Source: Oleiharenicola lentus (GTDB lineage Bacteria; Verrucomicrobiota; Verrucomicrobiia; Opitutales; Opitutaceae). From it: a DNA stretch of 64,000 bases. Positions 34,100-42,971 of the stretch are shown here, in pieces (position 1 is the stretch's first letter; each line of letters begins with the position of its first letter). Location of the stretch: the NCBI RefSeq assembly GCF_004118375.1, contig NZ_SDHX01000001.1:310001-374000 (forward strand). The letters are read 5' to 3'. The notes beneath the pieces are model-generated. The model saw only the letters and a list, made by a program, of their open reading frames with translations. It searched no databases and was not told the DNA's origin. A program made the position numbers and the translations under genes.

Positions 34100-34432
34100 T
34101 CAAATCGTTCGGGCGCAGGTTGCCTTCACGGTCCGTTCGCCGGCGCACTCGGGTGAGCCGCGGGCGAGGTCTCTACAGATTTGCGGGCGGCGGTCGTAGA
34201 GCGTGCAGAAATATTCCGGCGCGCCGTCGTCCGTGGGGCGGATCTCGAGGGCGATGCAGTGGCCGGCCGTCATCTTCATGTAGGCTTCGTGGCCCCGGCC
34301 GATGAAATGCGCGACGCGCTCCGCGGCGTCGCCGAGGCGCGCCCAGTCGGCTCCGGTTACCCGCACGAAACGCTCCGCCGGCGAGTGGCAACAGGCCCCG
34401 CAGCGCAGGCAATCCGGTGGTGGATCGGACAT
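34100..34432 (-). CDS. YkgJ-family cysteine-cluster protein
   Basis: A 110-residue protein with the CxxCxxCC cluster in CLRCGACCHSP near residue 8, a C in YFCTLYDRRPQICRDL and a C in SPECAG, the usual zinc or iron-sulfur cluster ligands of the YkgJ/CxxCxxCC family. The biological role of the family is not well defined. The ATG at 34432 gives the compact form. A degraded second copy of its end lies at 32846. Confidence 0.85.
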   Translation of the reverse strand: MSDPPPDCLRCGACCHSPAERFVRVTGADWARLGDAAERVAHFIGRGHEAYMKMTAGHCIALEIRPTDDGAPEYFCTLYDRRPQICRDLARGSPECAGERTVKATCARTI

Positions 34433-34863
34433 GCCCACACTGCCTAAACGGGAACTCACCGGAAAGCAGCTCCCGATTCCGGGCCATGGTCACCACTAAA
34501 TACACAAGACACACGAAAGCGTCGGACCAAGACGGAGTTTAACCACTAGTCTTCACTAATCGGGCACCAATCAGGAGACGGGTTTTGCCGGGTTCATCAA
34601 GTAACTGTGGTGATTCGTTAGAAAGTGATCGATGGCTCTGAGATTAGTGTGCCATTAGGGTCGATTAGTGGTGCCAAACGGCTCGGAAACAGGATCGGAG
34701 TTTCGTGTATTCCGTGGCCAAAATCGCCCGGTGTTTTTCCTGTGCCTTCGGGCCTCCGTGGTTAATGTTGCAGCCATGCCCAAGATCGCCCCCATCGTCG
34801 CTGAGTGCACAAGGCGACACGAAACAGAGAAACCTGAGGGCTGAACCTGAGACCTGAAAGCAT
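34433..34863. other. Gap of 431 bp filled by nested repeats
   Basis: Outer arms CACTAAATACACAAGACACA near 34494 and TTTCGTGTATTCCGTGGCC near 34700 enclose the family F element 34539-34672. A single arm CCTTCGGGCCTCCGTGGTTA and an AAACCTGAGGGCTGAACCTG fragment lead up to the DUF1801 start. No gene is seen. Confidence 0.65.
34539..34672. repeat. Family F inverted repeat, copy 1 (nested)
   Basis: TTAACCACTAGTCTTCACTA paired with TTAGTGTGCCATTAGGGTCG and ATTAGTGGT, with a longer diverged centre. Confidence 0.7.
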
Positions 34864-35292
34864 ATGCCTAAATCAGCTACACCTCCCACCGTCGCAGAGT
34901 TTCTCGCCTCCCTGCCGGCTGACCGCCGGGCCACGATCACGGCGGTGCACCAGGCCATCAAGAAAACCGTGCCGAAGCAGAAGCCATTCGTGGCGGCGGG
35001 CATGGGACTGGGCCTGATCGGCTACGGCAAATACCGCTACAAGTCGGCCAGCGGGCGGGAAGGGGAGTGGTTCCTCATCGGCCTGGCCGCAGGCAAGGCC
35101 TACTACAGCCTCCACATCTGCTCGGGCGGCAGCGAGGGCTACTCAGTCGAGAAGAACGCCAAGAAACTCGGCAAGGTGAAGTGCGGCCGCAGCTGCATCA
35201 ACTTCAAGAAGCTGGAAGACCTGAACCTCGATGTCGCCATGAGCTTGGTCAAGCAGGCCGAGAAGGATGGTGGCATCAATGCCGTGACGTGA
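34864..35292 (+). CDS. DUF1801 family protein
   Basis: A 142-residue cytoplasmic protein of the DUF1801 (YdhG-like) family. The N-terminal TVAEFLASLPADRRATITAV and the core GYGKYRYKSASGREGEWFLIGLA are typical, as is GRSCINFKKLEDLNLDV. The fold is steroid-binding-like in distant relatives, but no biochemical role is established. It is followed by a repeat and the DUF2200 gene, with no evident pathway. Confidence 0.85.
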   Translation: MPKSATPPTVAEFLASLPADRRATITAVHQAIKKTVPKQKPFVAAGMGLGLIGYGKYRYKSASGREGEWFLIGLAAGKAYYSLHICSGGSEGYSVEKNAKKLGKVKCGRSCINFKKLEDLNLDVAMSLVKQAEKDGGINAVT

Positions 35293-35302
35293 CCAAGCCG
35301 TG

Positions 35303-35370
35303 GTCACCACTCATTTTCACTGATGAAGCACTAATGATTAGTGAGGGTTTAGTGTAGATTAGTGGTTTAA
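35303..35370. repeat. Family F inverted repeat, copy 2
   Basis: GTCACCACTCATTTTCACTG ... AGTGTAGATTAGTGGTTTAA. A family G half (CTTTGCTCCTTCGCTCCTTT) follows at 35401. Confidence 0.7.
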
Positions 35371-35437
35371 GAACGGCTCGGTGGTTAACCCCGTTCAGGC
35401 CTTTGCTCCTTCGCTCCTTTGTGTTCAACTCGGGCCC

Positions 35438-35806
35438 ATGCCGAAGCCCACGACGACCAAGCACCGCATCTTCACCATGCCCTTTGCCAACGTCTATCCC
35501 TTCCTCGTGGCCAAGGCCGAGAAGAAGGGGCGCACGCAGGCCGAGGTGGACGAGATCATCCGCTGGCTGACGGGTTACACGGCCAAGGGCCTGGAGAAAG
35601 TGCTCAAGGCCCAGACCGACTTCGAAACCTTCTTCGCCGACGCGCCGAAGAAGAACCCGAAGCGCAAGCTCATCACCGGCCTCATCTGCGGCTACCGCGT
35701 GGAGGAGATCGAGGACCCGCTCATGCGGGAAATCCGCTACCTGGACAAGATGATCGACGAACTGGCCAAGGGGAAGGCGATGGAGAAGATCTTCAGAGAA
35801 ACCTGA
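35438..35806 (+). CDS. DUF2200 family protein
   Basis: A 122-residue protein matching the DUF2200 pattern: [25 protein letters not shown] at the N-terminus, then IIRWLTGYT and a C-terminal [22 protein letters not shown]. The family is small and uncharacterised, and its members are cytoplasmic. The ATG at 35438 begins the conserved block, and the residues upstream derive from a family G repeat. Confidence 0.85.
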   Translation: MPKPTTTKHRIFTMPFANVYPFLVAKAEKKGRTQAEVDEIIRWLTGYTAKGLEKVLKAQTDFETFFADAPKKNPKRKLITGLICGYRVEEIEDPLMREIRYLDKMIDELAKGKAMEKIFRET

Positions 35807-35926
35807 CGGAGCGCGGCAGCGCGAAGATGGCATGGCGAAGCCATGGCCGGAGGCCGACTGAGTCGGGCGCCCTGTGGGCAGGCGAAGGAGCAAACCTGAG
35901 GGCTGAGGACGGCAGGCGGCTGCTTG

Positions 35927-36099
35927 ACCACGGAATACACGGTTGGGCACGGATAGAGGAATAATTTGTGGCGCGTCATGCTGAGCCGGGCGAAGCATCC
36001 AAGGGAATCTGCACATCGGCTTGGATCCTTCGCACGCTCAGGATGACGGAGCAAAAGTGACTGGTTGATCTGTGACCATCTGTGTCATCCGTGGCCAAA
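35927..36099. repeat. Family D inverted repeat, copy 4, with a family C element inside
   Basis: ACCACGGAATACACGG ... CCATCTGTGTCATCCGTGGCC around family C copy 35975-36047. With the family G copy and a GNAT fragment it makes up the 504-bp gap 35807-36310. Confidence 0.82.
35975..36047. repeat. Family C inverted repeat, copy 5 (nested in family D)
   Basis: GTCATGCTGAGCCGGGCGAA ... GGATCCTTCGCACGCTCAGG then ATGAC. Confidence 0.88.
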
Positions 36100-36110
36100 G
36101 TTGGGCGATC

Positions 36111-36170
36111 ACACACAAAGGAGCGAAGCAGCAAAGTTCGGACTTAGCTCCTTAGCTGCTTCGTGTTCAA
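36111..36170. repeat. Family G inverted repeat, copy 3
   Basis: ACACACAAAGGAGCGAAGCA ... CTTAGCTGCTTCGTGTTCAA. Confidence 0.85.
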
Positions 36171-36174
36171 AATC

Positions 36175-36300
36175 TCAAGCCAGCGGCTTAGTCAGGAAGA
36201 TCGCTTCGCCGACGCTGGCCTACGTAGCAATACGCAGGCGGGAATTTGAGCCGGCGTTTGACCTCACGGTGCACGGGCCGAATCTGGCAGGGCGACCTAC
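36175..36300 (-). pseudogene. Decayed C-terminal fragment of a GNAT acetyltransferase
   Basis: On the minus strand the last codons read ASVGEAIFLTKPLA then stop, matching PGAGEAIFLTKPLA at the end of the complete GNAT gene at 40139. An in-frame TAG interrupts it just upstream, and the remaining similarity at the DNA level fades towards 36300. It lies immediately before the start of the large exported protein. Confidence 0.75.
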
Positions 36301-36310
36301 GATCATTTTC

Positions 36311-38635
36311 ATGCGCCATTTCTTCCTCCTTCTGCTTCTGCTCAGTCTCGGAATCCTGCCGGCGCTGAGCGCGGACCCGGTCCCGGGCACGCCGCCCGCT
36401 CCGTGGTTTGACCGGGTCCAGAATGCGGTCGCACTCGGCGAGCGCGAGGAGCTGGCGGAGTTGCTCAAGGGAGAAATCCCGCCTGTGCCCGCCGGGGTCA
36501 CGCCCTACGACTATCAAACCCGGCTCGCGCTCGCGGCCCTCGACGCGGGTGATACGGCGGCGACCATCCGTTTCATGGAGCAGGCAGACGAGCACGCTCC
36601 GGTGGAGGGCAACCTGGTGTGGATCGCGGGGGTGGCCTGGCTTTTTCAAGGGGAGCGCGATCAGGCCCTGAGATTGGTCAAAGGTTATCAACGCCGGGAT
36701 ATTGACCATCCCGCGGCGCATTACCTTCTGGCGCTCGACGCTTTCATCCAGTGGCGCCAACTCGGGCCCCTGCACCCCGACGCGGAAAAACTGTTCGCCA
36801 CCGCCCGGCGGGAGATCGAGGCCGCCACGAACCGGGCGGCGCAAGGTCGGCCGGGCTATCACCGCCGTTTTTTGGTTCTCGCCTGCTCCATCGGCGAATT
36901 CTACGACGGCGAAGATGAATACCGGGCGGCGGTCATCCAACGGCATTTGGAACACCAGCGGAACCGCCCGTTCCTGCGCGCCCTTTTCGCCTTCGGCGCC
37001 CCACGGGATGAACATACCTTGCTCCGAGACACGCAGCATGCGCGTCTTTCCGACGACGAGATTGCCGTCTGGCGACGTGCGTCAGAGCTGCCGTCCGTCG
37101 GATCCGACAGTTCGCCAAGCAATGTGGCGGCGCACCTCGCCGTGCTGCCCGACCGACCGGAATTCGACGAAGCCCGGCTGATCATCCTGCGGCAGGGCCT
37201 GCTCGCTTCCCGGCGGCGTCTCGCGGAGTGGCGGAAACAATTCGCGGCCGACGGCGGCCCGGGCCTGTCGCCCGAGGGGCGCGCGGCGCTCGCCGAAATT
37301 TCCGACGGGCTTGGCGACAACTATCCGGAACGGTTGCAAACCTACGCCCGGCTCGCGGTGAAATTCGGCAAAACCGGTGACGCCTATCATGCCCTGCGCC
37401 TGATCGACGCCGTGCGCGCCCTGGACGAGACGCAGCGCATCGCCGACGCCGAGCTGGAGATCCCGCTGGCCAAGCTTGCGGGCGATCCGCGGCGCGCCCT
37501 CCCGCTGGTGCTGGCGCAGGCGCCCGCTCACGCGCAGGACGAGGCGTGGCTCCGGATCAACGGGGCGCTGGTGCAGCATTTTGCCGAACTGCCCGTGGCT
37601 CTGGCCTATATCACGCACCTCGCCCGGATGGCCCCGGACGACCTGCGGATCCAGTTCAGTCTCGCCAGCCTGGCCGACCGGCCGGTTAGCGAGGAACAGC
37701 GCCGGGCCGACCACGCTTATCTGGCCAAAATCACCCGCGCGCGCGTGGGCTACACGCCGGAGCAGCTCGCCGCCGATCCCGACAACGTGCTCAACAGCGA
37801 CCGCGAGCGGCTCAACCTCTACGCCCAGCTCTTTGCGCGGGTGCCGGCCGACCACGTGCCGGAAGCGCGGCATTGGCAGGCTTACGAGGCTCTGCTGGAG
37901 CGCAACGTCTTCCAGGAAGCCTTTCTTGACGGGCTCACCGAGGCGGAGGTCAAGGGCCGCACCTTCCGCGCCTTGGTCGAGCGTTGCCGACGCGAGGCCC
38001 CGCAGAATCGCGTGATCGCGGCGCAACAAGGCCGGCTGCTGGCCTGCGACGCCACCGTCCTTGCGCAACAGGCGGAAAAAGCGCCGGCCGCCGAGGCGCC
38101 CGCGCTTTGGGAGAAGGTGGGCGCCACGGTAAAAACCGCGGCGGAAGCCGGGGCCACCCCCGCCCAGCTCGAGCCGGCGCGACAACTCATCTCCAACCAC
38201 GAACGCGCCCAGCGGCTGGCGCGGGAACGCCAGGCCGCCGCCGAGGCGGACGCGAAAGCCCGCCGGATCGCCGAGGAGCGCATCTTCGCGCGCCAGCGCC
38301 GCGAAAGCGAACTCGCCGACCAGGCCCGGGAGCGCATCCGCTATCTGCAGAGCCTGGGCGTCGCGCGCGATGAGATCGTGCGGGAAGGCTCCGCCGCCCG
38401 TCGTCCCTATTACACCACGCGTCAGGCGGCCAACGCTGCGAATGCCGCCTCGCTCAGCAAGGTTCTCGAATCCCTCTGCGAGACCTGCAACGGCCTCGGG
38501 CTCAACTCGGCCGGCAAGGGCATGGTGCGCGCCTGCACGTTCTGCGGCGGTTCCGGGCTGCAATATTGGGCCAAGCAAAAGGGCATGCCTGGCGCCCGGT
38601 TCGAGGGCGTGGATCCGTTTCCCTTTGACCTCTAG
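36311..38635 (+). CDS. Large exported helical-repeat protein with C-terminal zinc-finger-like motif
   Basis: A 774-residue protein with signal peptide MRHFFLLLLLLSLGILPALSA. Most of the chain is helical and rich in A, E, R and L, with TPR-like pairs in the first half (YDYQTRLALAALDAGDTAATIRFMEQA; VWIAGVAWLFQGERDQALRLV). A long coiled coil of about 60 residues rich in R, A and E precedes the end. The C-terminus has two CxxCxG motifs (CETCNGLGL and CTFCGGSG), like half of a DnaJ zinc finger. Function is unknown. An envelope scaffold or chaperone role is possible (inference). Confidence 0.8.
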   Translation: MRHFFLLLLLLSLGILPALSADPVPGTPPAPWFDRVQNAVALGEREELAELLKGEIPPVPAGVTPYDYQTRLALAALDAGDTAATIRFMEQADEHAPVEGNLVWIAGVAWLFQGERDQALRLVKGYQRRDIDHPAAHYLLALDAFIQWRQLGPLHPDAEKLFATARREIEAATNRAAQGRPGYHRRFLVLACSIGEFYDGEDEYRAAVIQRHLEHQRNRPFLRALFAFGAPRDEHTLLRDTQHARLSDDEIAVWRRASELPSVGSDSSPSNVAAHLAVLPDRPEFDEARLIILRQGLLASRRRLAEWRKQFAADGGPGLSPEGRAALAEISDGLGDNYPERLQTYARLAVKFGKTGDAYHALRLIDAVRALDETQRIADAELEIPLAKLAGDPRRALPLVLAQAPAHAQDEAWLRINGALVQHFAELPVALAYITHLARMAPDDLRIQFSLASLADRPVSEEQRRADHAYLAKITRARVGYTPEQLAADPDNVLNSDRERLNLYAQLFARVPADHVPEARHWQAYEALLERNVFQEAFLDGLTEAEVKGRTFRALVERCRREAPQNRVIAAQQGRLLACDATVLAQQAEKAPAAEAPALWEKVGATVKTAAEAGATPAQLEPARQLISNHERAQRLARERQAAAEADAKARRIAEERIFARQRRESELADQARERIRYLQSLGVARDEIVREGSAARRPYYTTRQAANAANAASLSKVLESLCETCNGLGLNSAGKGMVRACTFCGGSGLQYWAKQKGMPGARFEGVDPFPFDL

Positions 38636-38753
38636 GTCGCGCCGGTTCGCCTGACGCCCGCGCGCCCGCGGCAAAGAATCCGGCGGCGGGATGAAATTTC
38701 ACCCGCTTTTTTGCGGCCAAGGCGGGCCGGCGTGTTTTCCTCGGCACACCCCG

Positions 38754-40013
38754 ATGCTCTTTCGCCGCCGCTCGCCGACCTGCCCCGATCCCGCCCTCGA
38801 CGCCCTGCTGGTGGCGCCCGCCATGATGGTCGATCCCTATCCGACCTACCGCCGCCTGCGCGAGGAGCAGCCGGTGTTCTGGAGCGACCGCTGGAACGCC
38901 TGGGTCGTCAGTCGCTTCGCCGACGTGGCCGCCTCGCTCAAGGACAAGGAGAACCTCTCCAACGAAAACCGGCAGGCCCTGCTCTTCGCCGGGCTGACCG
39001 ACGACGAGCGGCAGAGCCTTTGTCCGCTGCGGCACTACTTCGCGCAGAAGGACGTGATCGGCTCCGACCCGCCGGACCACACGCGCATGCGCGCCCTCGT
39101 GCAGAAGGCCTTCAGCCCGCGGACCATCGCCGCGCTGGAGCCGCGCATCCGCGAGCTGGCCGAAAACCTGATCGGCCCCGCCGTGCGCACCGGGCGTTTC
39201 GACTTCATCCACGAGGTCGCGCACCCGCTGCCGGTCGTGCTCATCGCGGAGATGCTCGGCGCGCCGGTGGCGGACCGGCACCTGTTCAAGCGCTGGTCGG
39301 CCGACATCCTTGGGTTTCAGGGCACGGGGCAGACGACGTTCGGACCGGCAATGGTTTCGCAAAAGAGCCTGGTCGAGATGTTCGCCTACATGAACGCGTT
39401 GATCGACGACCGCCGCCGCACGCCCCGCGACGACCTGATCACCGCCCTCGCGCTGGCGGAGGAAGGCGGACAGGGCTTCAGTCGCGACGAATTGCTCGCC
39501 ACCTGCAACACGATCCTGACCGCCGGGCACGAGACGACCACCAACCTGATCGGCAACCTCGTGCATCTGCTCCTGCTGCACCCCGCACAGTGGGCCGCGT
39601 TGCGCGACGATTCCACCTTGATCGCGCCGGCCATCGAGGAGGCGTTGCGCTACGAGGCGCCCAAGCAGCGAAATTTCCGGCGCGTGAAAAAGGCCCACAC
39701 CTTCGCCGGCGTGGAGTTCGCCGAGAACCAGATGGTCTTCCAGGTGATCGGCGCCGCCAACCGCGACCCGACCAACATGGCGGAGCCCGAGGTGTTCAAC
39801 CTCCACCGTCCGAAAATCGAGCATCTCTCCTTCGGCCACGGTATCCATTTCTGCCTCGGCGCGGCGCTGGCGCGGATGGAGGCGCGCATCGTGCTCGAGA
39901 CCCTGCTCGCGCACCTGCCGCGCGCGCGCCTGGTCCCCGGCTCGATGCAATGGCAGGAACGCGTCCAGTTCCGCGGCCCCGGAAGGCTGCTCCTCGAAAG
40001 CGAGGAGAGCTGA
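38754..40013 (+). CDS. Cytochrome P450
   Basis: A 419-residue soluble bacterial P450 (CYP102/107-like class I length). The I-helix motif is AGHETTTN, the K-helix ExxR is in EEALRYEAPKQRNFRR, and the haem ligand Cys367 is in FGHGIHFCLG. It would need a separate ferredoxin and reductase, and none is encoded nearby. The start MLFRRRSPTCPDP at 38754 is preferred, since the earlier in-frame codons have unlikely composition. The substrate cannot be inferred. Confidence 0.92.
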   Translation: MLFRRRSPTCPDPALDALLVAPAMMVDPYPTYRRLREEQPVFWSDRWNAWVVSRFADVAASLKDKENLSNENRQALLFAGLTDDERQSLCPLRHYFAQKDVIGSDPPDHTRMRALVQKAFSPRTIAALEPRIRELAENLIGPAVRTGRFDFIHEVAHPLPVVLIAEMLGAPVADRHLFKRWSADILGFQGTGQTTFGPAMVSQKSLVEMFAYMNALIDDRRRTPRDDLITALALAEEGGQGFSRDELLATCNTILTAGHETTTNLIGNLVHLLLLHPAQWAALRDDSTLIAPAIEEALRYEAPKQRNFRRVKKAHTFAGVEFAENQMVFQVIGAANRDPTNMAEPEVFNLHRPKIEHLSFGHGIHFCLGAALARMEARIVLETLLAHLPRARLVPGSMQWQERVQFRGPGRLLLESEES

Positions 40014-40041
40014 AGGCGCCGCGGCCGGAAGCAGGCAAACG

Positions 40042-40120
40042 AGGTGGAGCGACTTGCTCCTCAAGGCGCTTTCTGTTCCCCGGCTACAAACCAGCGCGCT
40101 GGGGAGCAGCGCGCTTAACC
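40042..40120. repeat. Family J repeat, copy 2
   Basis: AGGTGGAGCGACTTGCTCCT ... GCGCGCTGGGGAGCAGCGCG. It is the uninterrupted form of the element at 7852. Confidence 0.75.
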
Positions 40121-40138
40121 TGGAGGAAAGGTTTCATC

Positions 40139-40642
40139 TCACGCCAACGGTTTCGTCAGAAAGATCGCCTCACCGGCGCCGGGCTGGAGGGAGTAGCGCT
40201 TGAAGCCGGCGGCGGTGTAGGTCTTCAGCGCGTGATGGTTCTGGTCGAGGACCTCGAGCGTGAGCTTGCAGCAGCCGAGTGCGCGGGCCCTGGCCTCGAC
40301 GGCGGCGAGCAGGCCGCGCCCGATGCCGCGGCAGCGGTGCGTGGACACGATGCAGACGTCGTGCAGGTTCACGAGCGGCTTGGCCGCGAAGGTCGAGAAG
40401 CCGAGGAAGCTTACGGCCACGCCGACGGGCGTGTCGCCGTCGTAGGCAAGGAAGACGAGGGTGGTCGGGTGTGCGCGCAGGCCGGGAATGAGGCGCTCGC
40501 GGGCCTCGGCCGAGAGCGGCGCGCCGTCGCCCATCGGGTCGCGCGAGTAGGCGTCCACCATCGCCAGCACCGCGGCTTGGTGGTCGGGGCGTTCAAGGTC
40601 GGCCTGCAGGAAGCGGATCGCGGAAGCGGCGGGGGTCGTCAT
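40139..40642 (-). CDS. GNAT-family N-acetyltransferase
   Basis: A 167-residue acetyl-CoA-dependent acetyltransferase. The acetyl-CoA loop motif is in STHRCRGIGRGLLAAVEARA (Q/RxxGxG/A pattern), followed by KLTLEVLDQNHHALKTYTAAGF, the classical motif B. The acceptor substrate is unknown. A decayed copy of its last codons is found at 36175, so the region has seen duplication. Confidence 0.9.
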   Translation of the reverse strand: MTTPAASAIRFLQADLERPDHQAAVLAMVDAYSRDPMGDGAPLSAEARERLIPGLRAHPTTLVFLAYDGDTPVGVAVSFLGFSTFAAKPLVNLHDVCIVSTHRCRGIGRGLLAAVEARARALGCCKLTLEVLDQNHHALKTYTAAGFKRYSLQPGAGEAIFLTKPLA

Positions 40643-40786
40643 GCCCGGCAGTCAACCGCAGGCCGGGCGACGCGTCCACGCTGAAGCCGGGGCAGTCCGC
40701 GCAGTCCGCATGTTTTGCCGGCAGGACAGCGCGGAGGACCTGGGACAAGGGACGAACGACCATGGACTACTGCGCTTCATGAGAGT

Positions 40787-40838
40787 CGCAGCTGCGCTTA
40801 AGTCCCCGCAGCCGCGGGACGAAGCGTGGTCAGGTGAC
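40787..40838. repeat. Family B inverted repeat, partial copy
   Basis: GCAGCTGCGCTTAAGTCCCC ... CGGGACGAAGCGTGGTCAG, about half an element with the other end missing, in the 278-bp gap before the zinc alcohol dehydrogenase. The rest of that gap holds only short CCTTGTCCC-like repeats. Confidence 0.7.
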
Positions 40839-40920
40839 GGACCGGAGCCATGCAGAATGCTGGCGGTCGTATTCGGTCCTTTTTCCCTAGTCCTTGGTCC
40901 CTTGTCCTTCCTCCGTGCGC

Positions 40921-41937
40921 TCAGCCGACTTCGATCATCGCCTTCAGCACGGCCGGGTTGCCGGCGATGTCGCGGGGAAACACCGTCGGCGTCTCCGCGA
41001 GCTTGAAGCGGTGGGTGATCCACGGACGCGTGTCCACCTGGCCCTCCTCGACGAGGCGGATGACCTCGCGGAAGGTGCCGGGCAGGGCGTTGCGGCTGCC
41101 CATGACGGTGAGTTCGCGACGGTGGAAGTTCGGGTCGTTGAACGTGACGTCGCCCGGGAAGAGGCCGACGAAGACGATGCGTCCGCCGTGCGCCGGCAGG
41201 TCGAAACAACCCATCATGGACGCGGGGTTGCCCGTCGCGTCGATCACGCAGGTCGGCAGGTCGCCGCCGCCGATCTTCTTGAGTTCCTCGACGGCGGTGG
41301 CGCCGGGCTTGAGCGTGTGCTGGACGCCGAGCTGTTTCCGGCAGAACTCGAGGCGCTGGTCGCTCACGTCCATGACGGCGAGCGTGGCACCGGTGACCTT
41401 GGCGAACTGGATCACGCTGAGGCCGATCGGACCGGCGCCGATGACGAGGATGAAGTCGTCCTTCGTCGGCGCGGCGCGCTCGACGGCGTGGGCGCCGATG
41501 CCGAGCGTCTCGACGAGGGCGAGCTGGTCGTAGTCGAGCTTGGTGGACTTGTGCAGCTTGCGCGCGGGTACGCGGAACTGCGGGCGCATGCCGCCATCGG
41601 TGTGCACACCGAGCACCTGGAGGCCGGTGCAGCAGTTGGGTTTGCCGCGGCGGCAGGCGATGCAGGTGCCGCAGTTCAGGTAGGGCTCGACCGAGCAGCG
41701 GTCGCCGGCGCGCAGGCCGTGGGGCTCGTCGCCCGGGTCAATCACCTCGACGCCGAGCTCGTGACCGAGCACGCGCGGGTAGGTGAAGAAAGGCTGCTTG
41801 CCCGCGAAGGCGTGCAGGTCGGTCCCGCAGACGCCGATGCGGTGCACGCGCACGAGGGCGGTGCCGGGCGCGGCGGCGGGCTCGGGGCGGTCGGCGGCGG
41901 TGAACTGGCCGGGTTTCTCAAGGACGATGGTGAGCAT
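40921..41937 (-). CDS. Zinc-dependent alcohol dehydrogenase (MDR family)
   Basis: A 338-residue medium-chain dehydrogenase. The catalytic zinc site uses Cys37 in GVCGTDLHAF and His in GHELGVE, the structural zinc site is CGTCIACRRGKPNC, and the NAD-binding motif is VIGAGPIGLS near residue 166. It adjoins the AraC regulator of the L-fucose locus and may oxidise a sugar, a sugar acid or lactaldehyde of that pathway (inference). Sorbitol- or galactonate-dehydrogenase-like enzymes have this layout. Its start is separated from the regulator by a family G repeat. Confidence 0.88.
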   Translation of the reverse strand: MLTIVLEKPGQFTAADRPEPAAAPGTALVRVHRIGVCGTDLHAFAGKQPFFTYPRVLGHELGVEVIDPGDEPHGLRAGDRCSVEPYLNCGTCIACRRGKPNCCTGLQVLGVHTDGGMRPQFRVPARKLHKSTKLDYDQLALVETLGIGAHAVERAAPTKDDFILVIGAGPIGLSVIQFAKVTGATLAVMDVSDQRLEFCRKQLGVQHTLKPGATAVEELKKIGGGDLPTCVIDATGNPASMMGCFDLPAHGGRIVFVGLFPGDVTFNDPNFHRRELTVMGSRNALPGTFREVIRLVEEGQVDTRPWITHRFKLAETPTVFPRDIAGNPAVLKAMIEVG

Positions 41938-41989
41938 GGATTCAGAAGTCAGAGTTCAGAAGTCAGAGGGCGAAGTCGGAGTGAGAACT

Positions 41990-42049
41990 GACACGAAGCA
42001 GCCAAGCAGCAAAGCCAGACCCTTGGTTGCTTGGCTCCTTTGTGTTCAA
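41990..42049. repeat. Family G inverted repeat, copy 4
   Basis: GACACGAAGCAGCCAAGCAG ... TGCTTGGCTCCTTTGTGTTC. A CAGAAGTCAGAG doublet lies just before it at 41943-41969. Confidence 0.85.
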
Positions 42050-42067
42050 GGTCATTGGTCCAATCGC

Positions 42068-42943
42068 TCAAACGTGCTTGAGTGACCGCTGGAAATCCTT
42101 CGGGGCGACGCGGTGGACCTGCTTGAAGCAGCGGGAGAAGTGGTAGGGGTCGGCGAAACCGACCTGCGCGGCGGCTTCCTTCACGAGCGTGGCGGGGTTC
42201 ATAAGCAGCTCGGCGGCGAGCGTCATCTTGCGGTGGAGCAGGAACTGGTAAGGGCTCAGGCCTTGGTAGCGACGGAAGAGCCGGCTGAGGCGGGTGGGGC
42301 CGACGCCGACGGCGCGGGTGATGTCGGCCAGCGTGCCGAGCGTGGCGGCCTGGGTCTCGATCACGCTCTTGCAGCGCAGGAAACTCTCCTCCGCCGCCTG
42401 TCCGGGCGAGACGGAGAGCCCGGCCAGTTCCTCGATCTTGAGCAGCAGCACCTCGGTGAGCGCGGCGCAGAGGCGACCGGCGGTCGGCCGGTGGTGGCCG
42501 CCTTCGCGGATGAGATCGTCCCACAGGCGCTGAACCTCGGTGAACATGGCGAGCTGCACCAACCCGGCCGGCCTGAGCCCGGCCGCGCGCAGGCGGGCGC
42601 GGGCGCGGGCGCCGGTGAGGCACAGGAAATACTTCGCCATCGGGCTCGCCGGATCGGTGCGGATTTCGAGGCGCGTGGTTTGGTCGTAGTGAAACAGGCT
42701 GCCGGCGCGGAGCGGGTGGGTGGTGCCGTTGAGCTGCGCCGTGCCCTCTCCGGCCACGACGAACTCCAGCGAGCAGAAGGCGAAGTGCTCGCGCTGGACC
42801 ACGTAGTCCGGATCACACTGCTCGAAGCCGCCATAGGCGGGCAGCACCCCCGCCTTGCTCGTGCCCGTCAGCCCGAGGAAGAAATAGCGCGAACCCGAGA
42901 CCTGGGTCGAGAGGACGGCGTCGCTGGGGGTGGGGCGGGGCAC
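42068..42943 (-). CDS. AraC-family transcriptional regulator, probably of L-fucose genes
   Basis: About 291 residues from the GTG at 42943. An N-terminal cupin-like effector domain (LEFVVAGEGTAQLNGTTHPL) and two C-terminal helix-turn-helix motifs (DITRAVGVGPTRLSRLFRRY and AAAQVGFADPYHFSRCFKQV) define an AraC/XylS protein. A TTG at 42979 would add 12 residues, but it lies inside the tandem 10-bp repeat taken here as the operator, so the shorter form is preferred. It is divergent from the fucose dehydrogenase-like SDR and is the likely activator of the operon in response to fucose (inference). Confidence 0.87.
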   Translation of the reverse strand: MPRPTPSDAVLSTQVSGSRYFFLGLTGTSKAGVLPAYGGFEQCDPDYVVQREHFAFCSLEFVVAGEGTAQLNGTTHPLRAGSLFHYDQTTRLEIRTDPASPMAKYFLCLTGARARARLRAAGLRPAGLVQLAMFTEVQRLWDDLIREGGHHRPTAGRLCAALTEVLLLKIEELAGLSVSPGQAAEESFLRCKSVIETQAATLGTLADITRAVGVGPTRLSRLFRRYQGLSPYQFLLHRKMTLAAELLMNPATLVKEAAAQVGFADPYHFSRCFKQVHRVAPKDFQRSLKHV

Positions 42944-42971
42944 GCCAATGGGGTAGGCCGGTCGCCCGGGT

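Noticed and set aside
36065-36310. N-terminal extension of the large exported protein
   Set aside because: The extra codons come from a family D arm, a family G repeat and the GNAT remnant. A typical signal peptide starts at 36311.
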